From Engraulis encrasicolus (taxonomy: Eukaryota; Chordata; Actinopteri; Clupeiformes; Engraulidae), in the NCBI RefSeq assembly GCF_034702125.1, contig NC_085857.1:54156046-54220045 (forward strand): 64,000 nucleotides of DNA, read 5' to 3'. Below, piece after piece: positions 48,833-61,245 of the stretch (positions within the stretch are counted from its first letter, which is position 1; every line of letters starts with the position of its first letter). Made by a program: the position numbers and the translations under genes. Under the pieces are notes generated by a model, which ran no database searches, had not been told where the DNA came from, and saw nothing but the letters and a program-made list of their open reading frames with translations.

Positions 48833-49462
48833 CCTGGGGCCTCGATTATCATCAGTTCCTAGAATGTCTTCTAAATTGTGTCTTACGAATGAAATTTAGA
48901 ATGTTCGCAAGTACAGAAAAATCGGGATTTATTAAACGTGCGTTGGCTGCTCCTACGCACACGTCAGCATGATAAATCCCACACCTTCCAAATCACTGTG
49001 CACGCGCACATTCAGGGTAATTTGCATCTCGAAACGCCTCCAAGTAACCATATATGGTATTAAATATATTCAAATGCCATCTTAATTCGAAGGCCCCACT
49101 CTGTTTGAACACACGCGGACACACGTACCAGTCGAAGTGCTGGCGGGAAGTGCGGAGATAGAAACATTTCCGTGGCAGAAGTCGAGGTGCTTTCGACAGG
49201 AGGACAGTGTTTCACAATAAGTAAAAGAAGGAGACACACATGGACGAAAACACTGTAAAATAGCACACTCATACTCCATTGTCTTTCAAAGCAAACTGTA
49301 CCTTGCACGGTCAATATTATTTGCAATTTCGTGTTTCTTCCACTCGCACGCATGGTCTGAGGTGTGCGTAGATTTAGGCACATTTCTACGTTCATGTACA
49401 TGCACACGCACGCTTTACGAACAGATCTGTGCCTAAGAACGCTTGATAAATGAGGCCCCTGG
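48833..49462. mobile_element. 0.63-kb MITE with CC(A/T)GGGGCCTC ends (Harbinger-like)
   Basis: CCTGGGGCCTCGATTATCA at the left and TGATAAATGAGGCCCCTGG at the right are inverted. The segment 48895-49075 is shared with 39870-40040 and 42510-42684 (TTCGCAAGTRCAGAAAAATC). No coding capacity. Confidence 0.7.
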
Positions 49463-50483
49463 TCTGTTAAATGTTACAGAAATGTGTTACCCAGTATTTC
49501 TAACCAAATAAATGTAAACTTATGCAGGAACTAATAGACCCTTGAGGCACACAGACAACACAGAGTAAGGTTTGGAAATGTACAAATTTTATTTTAACAA
49601 TTTCTAAAATCAATCTGGGTGCAATAAAGAAATAAACCACAACAAAGTCAGTAAAAAAACAAAAACAAATTCTGCAAGTAGGCCTATTGATCCCCCAGGG
49701 TATTTACGCCCCCTGCAGCAGGAGTCACACAGGGCAGTGCTAAATATAAACATGCACCAACAGGGGCTTGTACACACACTTCACAGCACACTTGAAAGTT
49801 GCACGCCAAAATATTATCACCTACTAGGATGTGTCACACATTTAGTTTTAGTGGGAAAGCACTGCACACATTTGATACTCAAAAGCTTAGGACACAAACT
49901 CTGCCTGACTCACAACCTGCAGAGGGAAGTTTCCAGGACTAGGTGTAACCCACATACTATAGGCCCACGGTAAAGTAAAGTAATGTCTACAATGATCGCT
50001 CTACTCAATGCCCCATGCACTCAACCCGCGCCACTAAGGAGGCACACGGTTAGTAAAACTTATCACAGCAAATCACAGCAGAAGCGTTAAGACACAGCAA
50101 GTAGTGCTCAGTGGCTAAGATTTACAATTTGAAACACGCAGTGTTAGACACATCAAACGTCGGTGGCCGAGCCGACTGCATAAGGCATAGAGCAAGCGAT
50201 CAGACTATAGGCTACAAGGTCTAAAATAAATGCACCCATACACAATAATAAAACATTTAAAATAGGACACACAGAGAGAACAGTTCAATCATCACTCACG
50301 ACCCAGCTTTGTCCAAACACACAGTCCAATGGCAAACGGTTTGCCGCGAGGGGTGACACAGTCCTTGGGCCGTGCACACGGGCCCTGTGCGCTACGACCG
50401 GTTCGATGCGCGTTTGCCCAAGAAATGTCCTTCGAGCGTGCCGCCCTTGCGGTTCCTGTGCACCGCCACCGAAGCTGTCGAGG
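49463..50483. other. Spacer, possibly LTR-element interior
   Basis: No coding match. If the LTR at 50484-50939 is real, this is where its internal region would lie on the - strand, but no gag or pol is recognisable. Confidence 0.35.
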
Positions 50484-50939
50484 AGAGGGGAGAATCAGTA
50501 GTCTGTCTGCATTAACCCAAGAGCGATCGTTCTCGAGGGAAAATAGGACTACTTAACTTTCTTGACGGTTTCTTTATTGAGAGCGTAGTCCAGGTATCGG
50601 CTCGATCCGCAACGACTCCCCTCGTCCGACGGTGGCGTGTCGTGTCTGCCTGCTGTCCTTTTTTGAAGTTGTGCTGGCCCACGCTTCTTTTGTTTCCTCT
50701 GCCGCTCACGCCGTTTGCCAATCAAGGCTACTCCGCTGCACCTGGCTCATCAGCTGCACCTATGTTTGGGACAAATCACTGCACGCATACCCACACTGAC
50801 GCAAACCCATTGGCCAGTCCCTCCCCCTGCAATACGTCAATGTTGACAGTAAACATATATTCGGTGACACAGTTCATATTTAGTCCCATTTCACCATAAA
50901 CATGTTCAGTCCCACACAGTTCATATCCAGTACCGTTAC
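50484..50939 (-). mobile_element. Possible short LTR
   Basis: On the - strand it begins TGTAACGGTACTGG, has CTCAATAAAGAAACC (AATAAA near 50575), and ends CTCTCCTCGACA, about 8 bp before TGGCGGTGCACAGG, which could be a primer site. No second copy is in the window, so this is tentative. Confidence 0.3.
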
Positions 50940-51103
50940 ATCAACATCTATGAATTGAAATAGCCAGTTTGCCAGTGATGTTTGATATTCATCAGAGATC
51001 GCTAAACAGATGGAAGTTGATAAATTAATGACGCTACGAAATGCGTGTTTTGAAACGGGGTGGAAATTTACACTGAAACATAATGGAAGGCACTCGTTAC
51101 AGC

Positions 51104-51360
51104 CAGTGTTGCCAGATCTAGCTGATGACTACCCGCCCAAAATGTGTTCAAAAACCACCAGGGGGCACTAAAACCTGCCCAATTTCAATAGGGGCTCAGA
51201 AATGGGCCTATATATTGAAGTGAGTTGCATTGGAGGCTGCTAGTACATACATTGAGATGTATTTATTTGCTTTTTATGGCTTTAAAATGGCTAGTTAGTT
51301 GGTCTTTTCTTCCAGCCAAAGCTGAAATTTCACCGGTATTTGGCCAGTTGGCTGATCTAA
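51104..51360. repeat. Degraded CAGTGTTGCCAGATC MITE
   Basis: The left end matches the family at 46216-46434 (CCCGCCCAAAATG, AAAAACCACC). The right end is lost. Confidence 0.55.
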
Positions 51361-51528
51361 TTTAGAGCCCTGCCGCTTGTAAAACTTGACTCGTCATTGC
51401 AAAACATGTTGTGCTTGTTGCTTGTATGTGACGACAGGGGGGATTGTCTGGTTATTTCGGAGCAAAGCAGAAATAAGATCACTTTTGGGAATAAAATGAC
51501 AAAGCAGGCAACAGTAGGCCTTCTAACC

Positions 51529-51859
51529 CAGTGTTTCTCAACCTTTTTTTTTAGACGAGGCACCCTTTCAATTCATGAAAATTTTCAAGGCACTCCAAAC
51601 CAACTATCGCATCCGATACCACACAAGATTAGAAAAGTAACACATTTGGGGACGTCACGCGACCTACGTTTGAAGTTGCAGATGTCTGGGACGACCTATA
51701 TTTACTTTATTGTGCGTAAATGGCAAATGAAAGATTCCAGTCACTAGCATTCATTTATCAATTTAGACAAATATGTATTATATTACATAATTTATTTATC
51801 AGCCACGTTTCCGCGGCACCCCTGAGGGGGGACTGTGGCACCCCTGTTGAGAAAGAGTG
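51529..51859. mobile_element. 331-bp hAT MITE with exact 8-bp TSD
   Basis: Starts CAGTGTTTCTCAACCTTTTT and ends TTGAGAAAGAGTG. The TSD TTCTAACC is exact at 51521-51528 and 51860-51867. Truncated relatives begin at 39815 and 42457 (CAGTGTTTCTCAACAGGGG). Confidence 0.93.
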
Positions 51860-51867
51860 TTCTAACC

Positions 51868-54017
51868 CATCACAATCAGTCAATTATTCCAGTACAGAAG
51901 AACAGAGCAGGTATCATGCCGTCAACCCATAACATGCCAGCAGAGATTCTTTAAGTATATGCCAGCACATAACTGCACATACTAAAACAGCGAAATATAG
52001 GCCTATTCACTCAGCAGCCTGTGCTAATAATGGAAATAGCCAGTGACTTACCCTTCCCAGGCTGCGTGTGTAGCCTCAATAGCCTACATCATCGTCATAA
52101 CTCCGAAATCATGCTGATGAAAACTGCTATCCAATTCGTTGTCAATAAAGTCAAATACTTCCACATAGCCTACGGTAAGGTCCCCGTAGCAGTCAATTGA
52201 ACGTCTCATCTGTAGACTGTATTCCGCGGATTTCATGGCTAAACTTAGCCTCAGCAAAGTTCGGTTGAATAGCCTTCCTTTCACTAGGTAGAAAATATTC
52301 CACCACCACCACGTTCGAAGAGGTTGGCATCTGTAACATAATCAGACGGTTCTTAAGCTTTATTCGGCTTTCATGTAAAATATTAAACAACTTAACTAGA
52401 GGTGCACAAGTTCTCTCTGCGCGCTGGCTGTGTCTGTGACTGTGTGTGTGTGTGACGTCTGTGTAACCTAGGAGACTACTAGACTCTACTACTACATTTT
52501 GCAATATTTCACGCGGCGCTGCATATTGCACCTTGTCAAAAACTCAGCTTTGGGCAGCAATCAAATGTTTGATTGCATTACAGAATAAATTGGATTTACT
52601 CAACACTTACAAGTAGGCCAATCAATCACCCTTTGTCAAAGCTGTACGGTGGTTGGTTGTCATTTACTAAAGTCTAAAAAACCCTCCGTTTACCCTCCGA
52701 GTCTCTCGCTACCATGACAACTACTCTGCCGCCTTCCAATCTAAGTTTAGGAACTTCAGGGTGGCCAGCTGACAAAGTCGCTCTTGCCAATCAGAGAGAA
52801 GGATGGATCACTGATGGTTTCTTTGCTACAATGAGATACAATGTCAAAAATTGTTGCTCAATGTTACTTTTAGGTACCAATAAGGTGTAGCAGCTAGGGC
52901 GAAGTTAAAAACCTCACCACCATATACCAAATATTCCAAATTAATACAATAGGCCTGAGGTAAATTAATGGACAAAAAATGGAGGAATGGAGGAATGTTC
53001 TCTGCCCCCGGACACCAAAAATGTTTTTTTGTTTGTTTTTTGTTTTTAAAAAGTAGGCCTAATTAGGCTTAGGCCTATACTGCATTAATGTAAAATGTAG
53101 GCCTGTAGTTGTTTTTTTTTTTTTTTTTTTTTCAATCTATCAATTACCAAGGGCTAATTAATTTGAAAAATTAATTGTATTAGGCCTAGTCTTTTTTCAG
53201 ACCAATACATTTCAGCATATCCCGACCGCAGTGTTTAAGATCACTGTGTGGGTGTGTTCACCACTTTTTCCACATAGTCTTATGTAAATTATGAACACCA
53301 CACAATATGTAAAAAATTATGTCCACACCACTTTTCACAACGCTATATCTTTATGTGTATGTAGGCAACACACCGTGACAGCTGTCATTCAATGTAGGCC
53401 TATTTGAGAAAGGGCCTCATCTTCCCAGATATTGCCGTAGCACCTAGGAGTGATTCATAGAGAATTAACATTTTAAACTCAATTACAGCTCACTGGGAGT
53501 CATTACCTAAAGACTTCAGTGATATGATCTGTTTTCTTCTAAGTTAGAATTTTGGCAGAGGGCTTTTGGATTTGTTTCACCTAGGCCTACCTCAGTGAAT
53601 TTTGGGGAAGACTTAGGTTGTGCTTCTGATGTGAGCACTGAAACTGTGTTTTCGCACAAGACTGTAAAGTTTCTTTCTCTTTCATTCATTCATGCATTCA
53701 TTCATTCTCTAAACACATGTTGGTCTGAAATTGAATTGCCATTTACTTTGCTTCAGTTAAAAAAAAAAAACATAGTGAACGACAGGGGAGCACGTGATGG
53801 AACTGTACAATGATTGGAACTGTACAATGATTGGACGATTTCTCATTCGGTTAATAACTGGCACTAGTTGGCAGTTGACATTTGAACACTGAACAGGCGC
53901 GAGGTAGGCCTAGCCTACATCGTTACGAACAAGGACTTTCAATGAAACATAGGCCATCTAAACAAAAGCACTGCATTAAACCTATGCAACGTGCAAAAAC
54001 AAATAGGCTGTAGAAGT
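51868..54017. other. Repeat-rich stretch without supported gene
   Basis: Holds a short GT run (near 52440), a T20+ run (53113-53132) and several TAGGCCTA strings. Open frames on the - strand near 52100-52530 have no recognisable motif. Confidence 0.4.
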
Positions 54018-55912
54018 TCAATATATGGTCGAATTGAATTTTTCGATCAAGGACTGTGGTGGACGAAACGTGGCCGACGTCAGTCCATTCCGCGCCAATC
54101 CAGCACGCACGTCCATCAGGCTGGACAGAAGAGGCAGGCCCATTCGATTGCGCAAGTCATTCTTGAGTAGGGACACCTGCGAGAAGGCTCGCTCTACAGT
54201 GGCGTTGGAGATAGGGAGCGTCAGCATCTTAACGGCTCCAGAGGCGAGCTCTTGGAAGCATGCGTTGCCTCCGGCGTCTTTGAAGTTTGCCACTTCCAGC
54301 CAAAATTTGTCGATGGGGAGGTCAGCCGGGAAACCAGCACACGCAACGTTCCTCAACTGTATTTCCAGGGTATCGCGGGACCCCTGGAAAAAGTCCTTGG
54401 GCAGGCCGTGGATGGTGGTGGTGCGAGACAACACGGCCGGTGGACATATAAGCTCCAGTTGTGCTAGCAGCTCCAGTGACTCGGGTAGGCGCATCTGATA
54501 CTGGACCAGCAACTCCTTGAGGAACTCCAATCATCTCGCCTGTACAGCGGATTTGGTGTCCGGGGGCAGAGAACATTCCTCCATTTTTTGTCCGAAGATG
54601 GTGCCCAGATCTGCATCAGAGGGGGACAGGTAGAGAGCGGAGGATGCGAGGTCCAACTCTCTGAGCTGCTTTTGGCTATGAGTGCGGAACACGGATGGCT
54701 TTATCACACGCCTCATTGTTGACTGAGGTCCCGGAAAACGGCAACACTATCCCCTGTCTCGAGCTGGAATGCTTTGTTGACCGCTTTAATTTCTGCCAGG
54801 ACTGGTCGGAGGAAGTGGAGGTACAGGCTGTTGGACTTGTCCCTGTACATTTCACCGAGCACCCTGGCAGCATAGCAGTGCTCTGCGCTGGCTGCCATGG
54901 CAAAATGCAACCCCAACTCATTCTCCTGGCTGACGATGCGGTCTACACAGTCAGCTGTTGCCAGCCAGCGTGTCCCGCTTGGTGACAGCAACTTCAAGGG
55001 TGCTTCCCCTCCATTGATGGTCTCGTACACTGCTCGGTAGTCAGACTGGCGCTTTGATGAGTGTGCGAACCAGTTGTATGTTTCCCTGATGAGGTACTCC
55101 ACATGACTTGGAAGCCGGGCCATGGCCTTGTGTGCGACAATGTCGAGTGAGTGACAGACGCACCGGATCAATTTGAGGGTCGGCTGCCTCTCCCTCAACA
55201 GCGTATACACAGAGTGATGTTTCCCGACCATCACGCTGGCCCCATCAGTGGCGATCCCCACAAGCGCAGCGATGGAGAGACCGCATTCGTCCAGGAACCC
55301 CATTACTGCTGTAGCGACCGAGGATGCATCGCCACTCATCAGCTCCACTAAACCCAGGTACGTGCTGACAAATTTATCATGGGTTGTTGATGGGTATTTG
55401 ATGCATATGCACAGCAACTTATTCACTGTAATGTCGGTTGTCTCGTCTAGGTACAGGGAATAAGGGGAGTCGCCTACATCCTCCCTCAACTCTGCCCTGA
55501 AATGGGGGGCCAACATAGAGCGGATGACGGCTGTACATTTCGTCCGGTGCATCTGAAATGCACCGGTCTCGTCTTGCAGGATGTCTGACAGCTCGTCTAC
55601 GGCATTAATGGAAGTATGACAAGCCACGTAAGTGGCAGTGCGCAACTCACGCCGTTTTTGTGATGAGGGTGGATCGTGGACTTTTGCAGCGCTTACGGTG
55701 AAGGTCTTGACCGAGGGCGCCAAGCATCTCGGCATGTGCTTTTTTGTTGCACCATGGTCCCGCAGGTCCTTCAGATGCGCCCTTATTTCTGTGTTGCAGA
55801 ACTTGCATCTTGCTTTCCCCTCGTCTTGGGCCGGCCCGATCCACACTTTTAACTCGGGATCCGTTTCCCACTCCTTTCTGTATTGCTTCTTGTATTTCGC
55901 CCACTTTGGCAT
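54018..55912 (-). pseudogene. hAT transposase, full length with one frameshift and one stop
   Basis: ATG at 55912 (MPKWAKYKKQYRKEWETD). An N-terminal zinc finger follows (CKFCNTEIRAHLKDLRDHGATKKH), then DETTDITVNKLLCICIKY (first catalytic Asp region), ATDGASVMVGKHHSV (second), RCVCHSLDIVAHKAM, and the C-terminal dimerisation region (LPISNATVERAFSQVSLLKN, NRMGLPLLSSLM; the Glu of VERAFS is the third acidic residue). A 1-nt frameshift near 54715 (DLS / TMRR) and a TGA at 54531-54533 are the only lesions over about 630 residues. It lies inside the 11-kb element and is probably its own gene. The fragments at 27724 and 28741 are close relatives. Confidence 0.9.
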
Positions 55913-57845
55913 CTCGATCTTGTTAACGGTGCTTCAAGCTCGTGTTAGCAAACTACTGCTAGCACAGGGGCCCCTCACAGTGACAGTTCGCCCTTGAAGT
56001 TGACTCCCCATCGGGGGCGGTTTATGATTCCATGGGCCCCTGGGCCAGACAACAAGAAAGACCCCCCACCCCACCCCACCCCTAGTTTACAAACTGATTC
56101 AGGGTTTTAGCCTGGGTGTGTTGATGGGGGTTTGGGTTGTCCCCGGAGAACATTTTAATTTACAAAAGTGTGATTTTAAAGAGAAGGCAGATGCGAGAGA
56201 GCCTCGGGCCCATTGACTGTTGGGGCCCGGGGTCTGACTCTGAGCCCAGTAGGCATCTACCCCCGCTCCGTTTGGAGCCTCCGGACATCCAGTCGAGGGG
56301 GGCGGGTCGTCGTAGTGTCCCCCTACGCCTCACTGACAGCTTAACAACGTAACGTTACGGGGAACTGTAGTGTGCCAGTGACAGACAGTGTGACCCATAA
56401 CGATCACACACATATTTCAGGTTCAGGTATATTGACGTGACTGCGGCGGCTGCAGTGCGGAAAATGTAAGCCTAACCTATGCAGACTGGGTTACACATTG
56501 GCTATTGTGGTGGCTCAATCACGATCTGTTAGCTAGCTAAACCCACACCATACTGTATAGCCTACAACGATTGTGTGCTGTGGATTTTGCTAGCTAACAG
56601 ATAAAGATAGAGCCGTCACCAGCAGCCTACCGGTATGTAGACCTCTCTGGTTGTAGCCTACCGTAATTAATCCTGCATCTCTTTCTTCTCTGGTTTGTTG
56701 ATGGGTAGCCTAGGCCTATTTGACGCATAGCCTATGCACAATAGGCCTAATTTACCGTAGGCTATTCACTGTTATGTCGGTTGTCTAGAATAGGGGGAGT
56801 CGCCTATCCTCCCTCAACTCTGCCCTGAGTTTTAATTGTTATTGCTTAGGCCTAATTGTTCAAATGAACAAAACCAACAATTTTGTTTTTAATCTTGAAT
56901 GATTTTTAATTTGGCTGTTTGTTATTGTCTGTTTTGACAAAATGATTGTGTAGGCCTAAATGCACCGTAATGTCATGATATTACAATAAAGTTCAATATT
57001 TGATTTGACTTTGACTGCTCTGTCACGATGATTGACTGCTTAGCTGGGGGTAGAACGTTAGTCAATTCACAGCCATATTTGCCATAGGACAACCTGCAAA
57101 TAGGCTATTGCTGATGCCGGTTGAGTTACGTCTCCTATAGCCTATGCCTATCTGTGTTAAGCCGAAGTCTGTCAGTGCAATCGTCAGACAGCCACAACGA
57201 CGGCCAGCCAACAGAGCAGGCTGTAGACTGAAAACCACATGTGGCCTGTAGGCCTAGGCTATAACTGAATGATTATAATATTACTTTATTGAAATGTAAG
57301 TGTCCACCTTGTAAACGAAAGCTTGGGCTATGTGAATGCCCCATCAGGCATTATTCTAGAATGGGGCGGTGCGCATCCAATTTGGGAGCATAGCCCATCA
57401 CTTTTAAAAGGACTGAGACGCATTTTTGGTATAAGATGTAGCCTACCTATTCGCCTATTTAATTGTCATGGTGTTGTAAGCCATTAACTGTAAACAAACC
57501 ACTTTCGGTGGATACTCATCTTTGTTTTCTCTTTAGCTTATTCTTTTGAGAGAACGCCTTTCGCCCAGTGCGTCTTCGGTGAAGCACAGGGCGAAACGCG
57601 TTGTTAACGAGATAAAGTGTGTGTGTGGGGGGGGGGACTGTATCCAGTGCGTTGTTTATTAATGAACTTCTCATATTGATCATTTTTCCCTACACCTGTG
57701 CCTGGATAGCTGAAGCTCGGTTGCGCACCACTTTCAGGCTATCCTGTATCCAACCGGTGGTTTATTTTATTGGCTCATGCGCTCTCCAAAAATAATACTT
57801 TTTATTAATAAATATTATTACACTTATTGATGATAATTAGTACGC
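55913..57845. other. Non-coding stretch upstream of the hAT gene
   Basis: 55974-56350 is GC-rich with GGGCCC blocks (CAGGGGCCCCT, TTGGGGCCCGGGG) that recall the GGGCCC-rich block at 17740 and 24110. 56780-56830 repeats a piece of the hAT coding sequence (AGGGGGAGTCGCCTA, CTCCCTCAACTCTGCCCTGA). 57560-57605 has a CGCCCAGTGCG...CAGGGCGAAACGCG hairpin. No gene. Confidence 0.5.
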
Positions 57846-57989
57846 CTATAAGTCTGTGGTTAATATAAAATCAATGGACATGTCACTGCGGCACTTCTGC
57901 ATGTCACTGACACATGCCACAAAATGATCTAACCCCCTCTCAGTTAAGACCCTCGACCCTCCCCACTCGTTCACATGACCATCATTAAA

Positions 57990-57992
<3 letters not shown>

Positions 57993-58054
<62 letters not shown>
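57993..58054. repeat. (TC)n(AC)n compound microsatellite
   Basis: About 22 TC repeats followed by about 8 AC repeats. Confidence 0.95.
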
Positions 58055-58499
58055 GGTTAAAACGTAACTGTCCTGTGAAGCAAGACCATCCCTGGGGTCT
58101 ACGGCGCCGCAACATGCACTGGGTGGCGACTAGAGTCCAGCGCGCCGAGAGACTAATCGCTCCTTGCTTGGAAGTCGCACAGTCCAGTCTACACTCCTTC
58201 AGTTCCCGGCTGTCTGTCTATAAAAGATTGATGGTCTAAACGGTCTCTATCCTCACATGCAGGTGAGCGCAATGCTGCTGTAGTGAAATTAATTAGCAAT
58301 TAATTAAGAGTCCACGCTCTCGGCTGTCATAACGGCGCAAGCGCTAAGATATATGTTGATTTGGGCTGGAGTTGAGTAGATAGGGATTTGAGCTGTAGTA
58401 GAATAGTAGCCTATATTCTATGGGTGATGTAGCCAAGGCTAAATCTGTTGTCTGAACATTGGAGGGGGCACAGAAGGGGTAGCCTAAGCTACAGAGGGA

Positions 58500-58632
58500 T
58501 TTAAAAAAACCAAAAAAAAAACCGCCCAACTCATCTGAAAACAGCCCAATTGTTACACACCCGCCCAAGACCGTTCCTTCCCGCAGAAATCAACGCAAAA
58601 CCGCCCAATTGGGCGGGAAACCGCCCAATCTG
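58500..58632. repeat. Right-hand remnant of a CCGCCCAATCTGGCAAC MITE
   Basis: Contains ACCGCCCAA repeats and ends GCCCAATCTGGCAACCCTC, the degraded right end of the family intact at 46216-46434. Confidence 0.65.
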
Positions 58633-59190
58633 GCAACCCTCGTTACAACGCTAGGTAAGAGTTATGGCAAATTATGCTGTCTGCATGCTGATGAGTTAAA
58701 TGCTACAGAAATGTTTTACAATATCTTTATTTAGCCAGTTTGCAAGTGATGTTTGCTATCTATTAGATGCCGCTAAAACAGATTGCAGTTGATAAATGAA
58801 TGACGGTATGAAATGCACGTTTTGAAAGGCGGTGGAAATTAGACACTGAAACATATGCCGGTAGACACTCAGTTACAACAGTAGGTAAAAGATGGCAAAT
58901 GGTGGTGATTATTGACTGAGCAATGAATCAGGGAATTAAAATTAGTACAGAAAATGGATCGAGCTGAAACATTCTCCCTTTAGGCCTATTACATGCACAT
59001 GCCATGTCATTCAGTGTCCACATTAAAATAGGATGCATCTGAAAGTCTAAAACTTTGAGGCAGCCTGCAAGGCTGTTTACTTTACTCCATGAGTGGGGGA
59101 GGGGTGACGCAGCAGCGTGTATTACAGGTCTGCCAGCAACACAGAGCTGCCCGTCTGTAGTAAAAATCTTGGGGTGGGCGTATCGGCCAA
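58633..59190. other. Spacer inside the 11-kb element
   Basis: Partly similar to 50950-51090 (GTTTGATATTCATCAGAGATC against GTTTGCTATCTATTAGATGCC, with AAATGCRYGTTTTGAAA), so it is likely an old copy of the same repeat. No gene. Confidence 0.4.
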
Positions 59191-60266
59191 AACCGCATGC
59201 GTATCGGCCGATACCTATACACTTAATAAACGCAAATATCCGCCCGACATATCGGCCGGCCGATATATCAGTCGACGCTTACTCTCCATCATTGAAGGTG
59301 CGAATCTTTCTTCACGCTCCGCAGCCTCCCTCGCTTCCTGGTCCCTCTCCATCTGTCTTAGATGCTCCTCCTGCTGTTGGACCTGTTCTCTGAGGGCCTC
59401 CAGGATTTCTTTTGTGGCATCCATCTTTTTCTTCTTGGGGGTTGGGGGAATGTTGGAGGTGGAGGGGCTGCTGGAAGTGGCATCTTCCACAGGAGGAGGT
59501 GAGGCCACTGGCACTTCTCGGCACGCTGAGGCGAACACTACGGGTGGTGTTATGGATCGCCAATCCCCTAATGCGTCATTTCACGTGAAATCAGACGCTT
59601 TGGGACCCGACCGATCCGGATTTCAATCATACTTGGTGTGCCTTTTTAGTAGCAAGGTAGCACCCCAGAACTGCATTGGTTTGAATCTGACACTAATATT
59701 AAGGGAGAAACAGACTAGGAAAGGTTCACATGTGAGGGTAGGACACTATACATTCAGCCTTGAATATATCAGTCAGTGTTAGTCACAAAAAGATGCCTGT
59801 GGTATTGTTTGAAAGCTCTTTTCTGGCTCTACATATTACACTATCAGCTTGGAATACAACAACTCTCAGAATATAAATTATGATAAATTGAAAAATTAAA
59901 AATTGAATATCTAAAAAAACTATTATATTTTAAAATGGCCAGTTCCTTGTCCAAACGTAGCCGGCAATGTCATTAGCAACACCTCAAATGCTGGTGTTCG
60001 GTTCTTTATTCATTTCAGAGAGAATTTGACTCACAAATGTGGCATCATACAGACCACTTACTAATAATATGGTAATACCATAGTAGCATCACATGACAAA
60101 ACAAAAACAAAACAAAAATGGTCAGTTTCCATGGTCCCAGGTTTCAGAAACTAAGGCAGATGTCCATTTATACACACCAAATGATGATATGTGAATGTTT
60201 GAACATTCCTTCTCTGTGTACCTGTGTCATCTTCCCTTTACCGTACTTTAAAGAGATAATCAATGG

Positions 60267-60818
60267 CTACACTCTCATTTTGTACTCTACCAGTGCATTT
60301 GAAGCAGCAGCTGTGTCTTTTGTAGATAATGTATAAGTACGTCCCGTTGCAGTTATAGGTTCCACTACCAGAAGCACATCCTGATGATCCATGACAAGTC
60401 TATCTGGTCTGAAGGGAAAAGTGAAGGATGGAGATGGTCCATGAGGATGCAGGAAGTTCAGTTTCACCTCTCCAGTGCTCGGCATACATTCCTCAACACA
60501 TGCTAGCCACCAGTTGCCATCATATACAGCTACAACATACCCTTTGATGCTTGAAAATGTAACACATTCCTTTACTGAGCTCACTCTTTCAACTCCTTCT
60601 CTGAATGCGGAAAATGGCCTAATGTCCATTGACAATGGGCAGAAGCTGTGTAGTTTTTGAGTACCTGGAATAGCTCTTGCAGATTCAAACCTCTTCAACA
60701 GGTTCTCAGCTTCATGATGGTGCATCTCTCTCAAGAACATCCATTGCCAGTTTGCAAAAAAAAACAGAGATGTACCAGCATGAAGCTGAGAACCTGTTGA
60801 AAAGGTTGGAATCTGCAA
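60267..60818 (-). pseudogene. Transposon-associated C-terminal domain protein, left palindrome arm
   Basis: The 183-codon frame encodes HHEAENLLKRFESARAI, then VERVSSVKECVTFSSIKGYV, VAVYDGNWWLACVEECM, EVKLNFLHPHGPSPSF and GRTYTLSTKDTAAASNALVE. I recognise this YDGxWWLAxV...NFLHPHGP domain as a frequent C-terminal module of uncharacterised fish transposon proteins. Function is unknown. This arm is open to its stop; its N-terminal residues come from the loop, so it is not an intact gene. Confidence 0.6.
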
Positions 60819-61245
60819 GAACTATTCCAGCTACTCAAAAACTACACAGCTTCTGCCCATTGCCAATGGACTCAGTGGAAGTTAGGCCATTTTCAGCATT
60901 CAGAGAAGGCAGAGTTGAAAGAGTGAGCTCAGTAAAGGAATGTGTTACATTTTCAAGCATCAAAGGGTATGTTGTAGCTGTATATGATGGCAACTGGTAG
61001 CTAGCATGTGTTGAGGAATGTATGCCGAGCACTGGAGAGGTGAAACTGAACTTCCTATCCTCATGGACCATCTCCATCATTCACTTTTCCCTTCAGACCA
61101 GATAGACTTGTCATGGATCATCAGGATGTGCTTCTGGTAGTGGAACCTGTAACTGCAACGGGACGTACTTATACATTATCTACAAAAGACACAGCTGCTG
61201 CTTCAAATGCACTGGCAGAGTACAAAATGAGAGTGTAGCCATTGA
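60767..61245 (+). pseudogene. Same domain, right palindrome arm, broken
   Basis: Mirror copy of the - strand domain. It reads MYQHEAENLLKRLESA, then VYDGNW, then a TAG in place of the second Trp. After KLNFL a deletion shifts the frame. It has diverged more than the left arm. Confidence 0.6.

Larger units (their letters stand above)
48242..59281. mobile_element. 11-kb hAT element with 8-bp TSD, carrying its transposase and nested elements
   Basis: The left end is TAGGGGTCGACCGATA. The right end, read on the - strand, is TAAGCGTCGACTGATA, with further GTATCGGCCGATA motifs inside. The flanking 8-mers CTCTTCAT (48234-48241) and CTCTCCAT (59282-59289) match at 7 of 8. Removing the element restores the frame of the coiled-coil gene. 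The hAT transposase at 54018-55912 is the obvious candidate for its own gene; assignment is inference. The length is inflated by nested repeats. Confidence 0.75.
45888..59539 (-). pseudogene. Coiled-coil transposon protein gene, split by two hAT insertions
   Basis: The pieces on the - strand are 59539-59282, 48241-48176 and 45924-45888. The first encodes PTPKKKKMDATKEILEALRE and a Gln/Glu/Arg-rich coiled coil (EREERFAPSMM). The second encodes KSEERFFREMRDRARADMRA, and the third EDRRGREFEYI. Removing the two elements with one TSD copy each joins all three in one frame. The stretch resembles the C-terminal coiled coil of second proteins (MYB/SANT-type) of fish PIF/Harbinger elements, but no DNA-binding domain is visible, so this is a guess. 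Its 3' flank resembles the end of the MITE at 48833-49462 (GGTATTAAATATATTCAAAT), which supports a Harbinger origin. Confidence 0.5.

Noticed and set aside
52084..52531. Two overlapping - strand frames with ordinary composition
   Set aside because: No splice structure, family motif or second copy supports them.
57846..58115. Arg-Glu repeat frame
   Set aside because: The compound TC/AC microsatellite read as protein.
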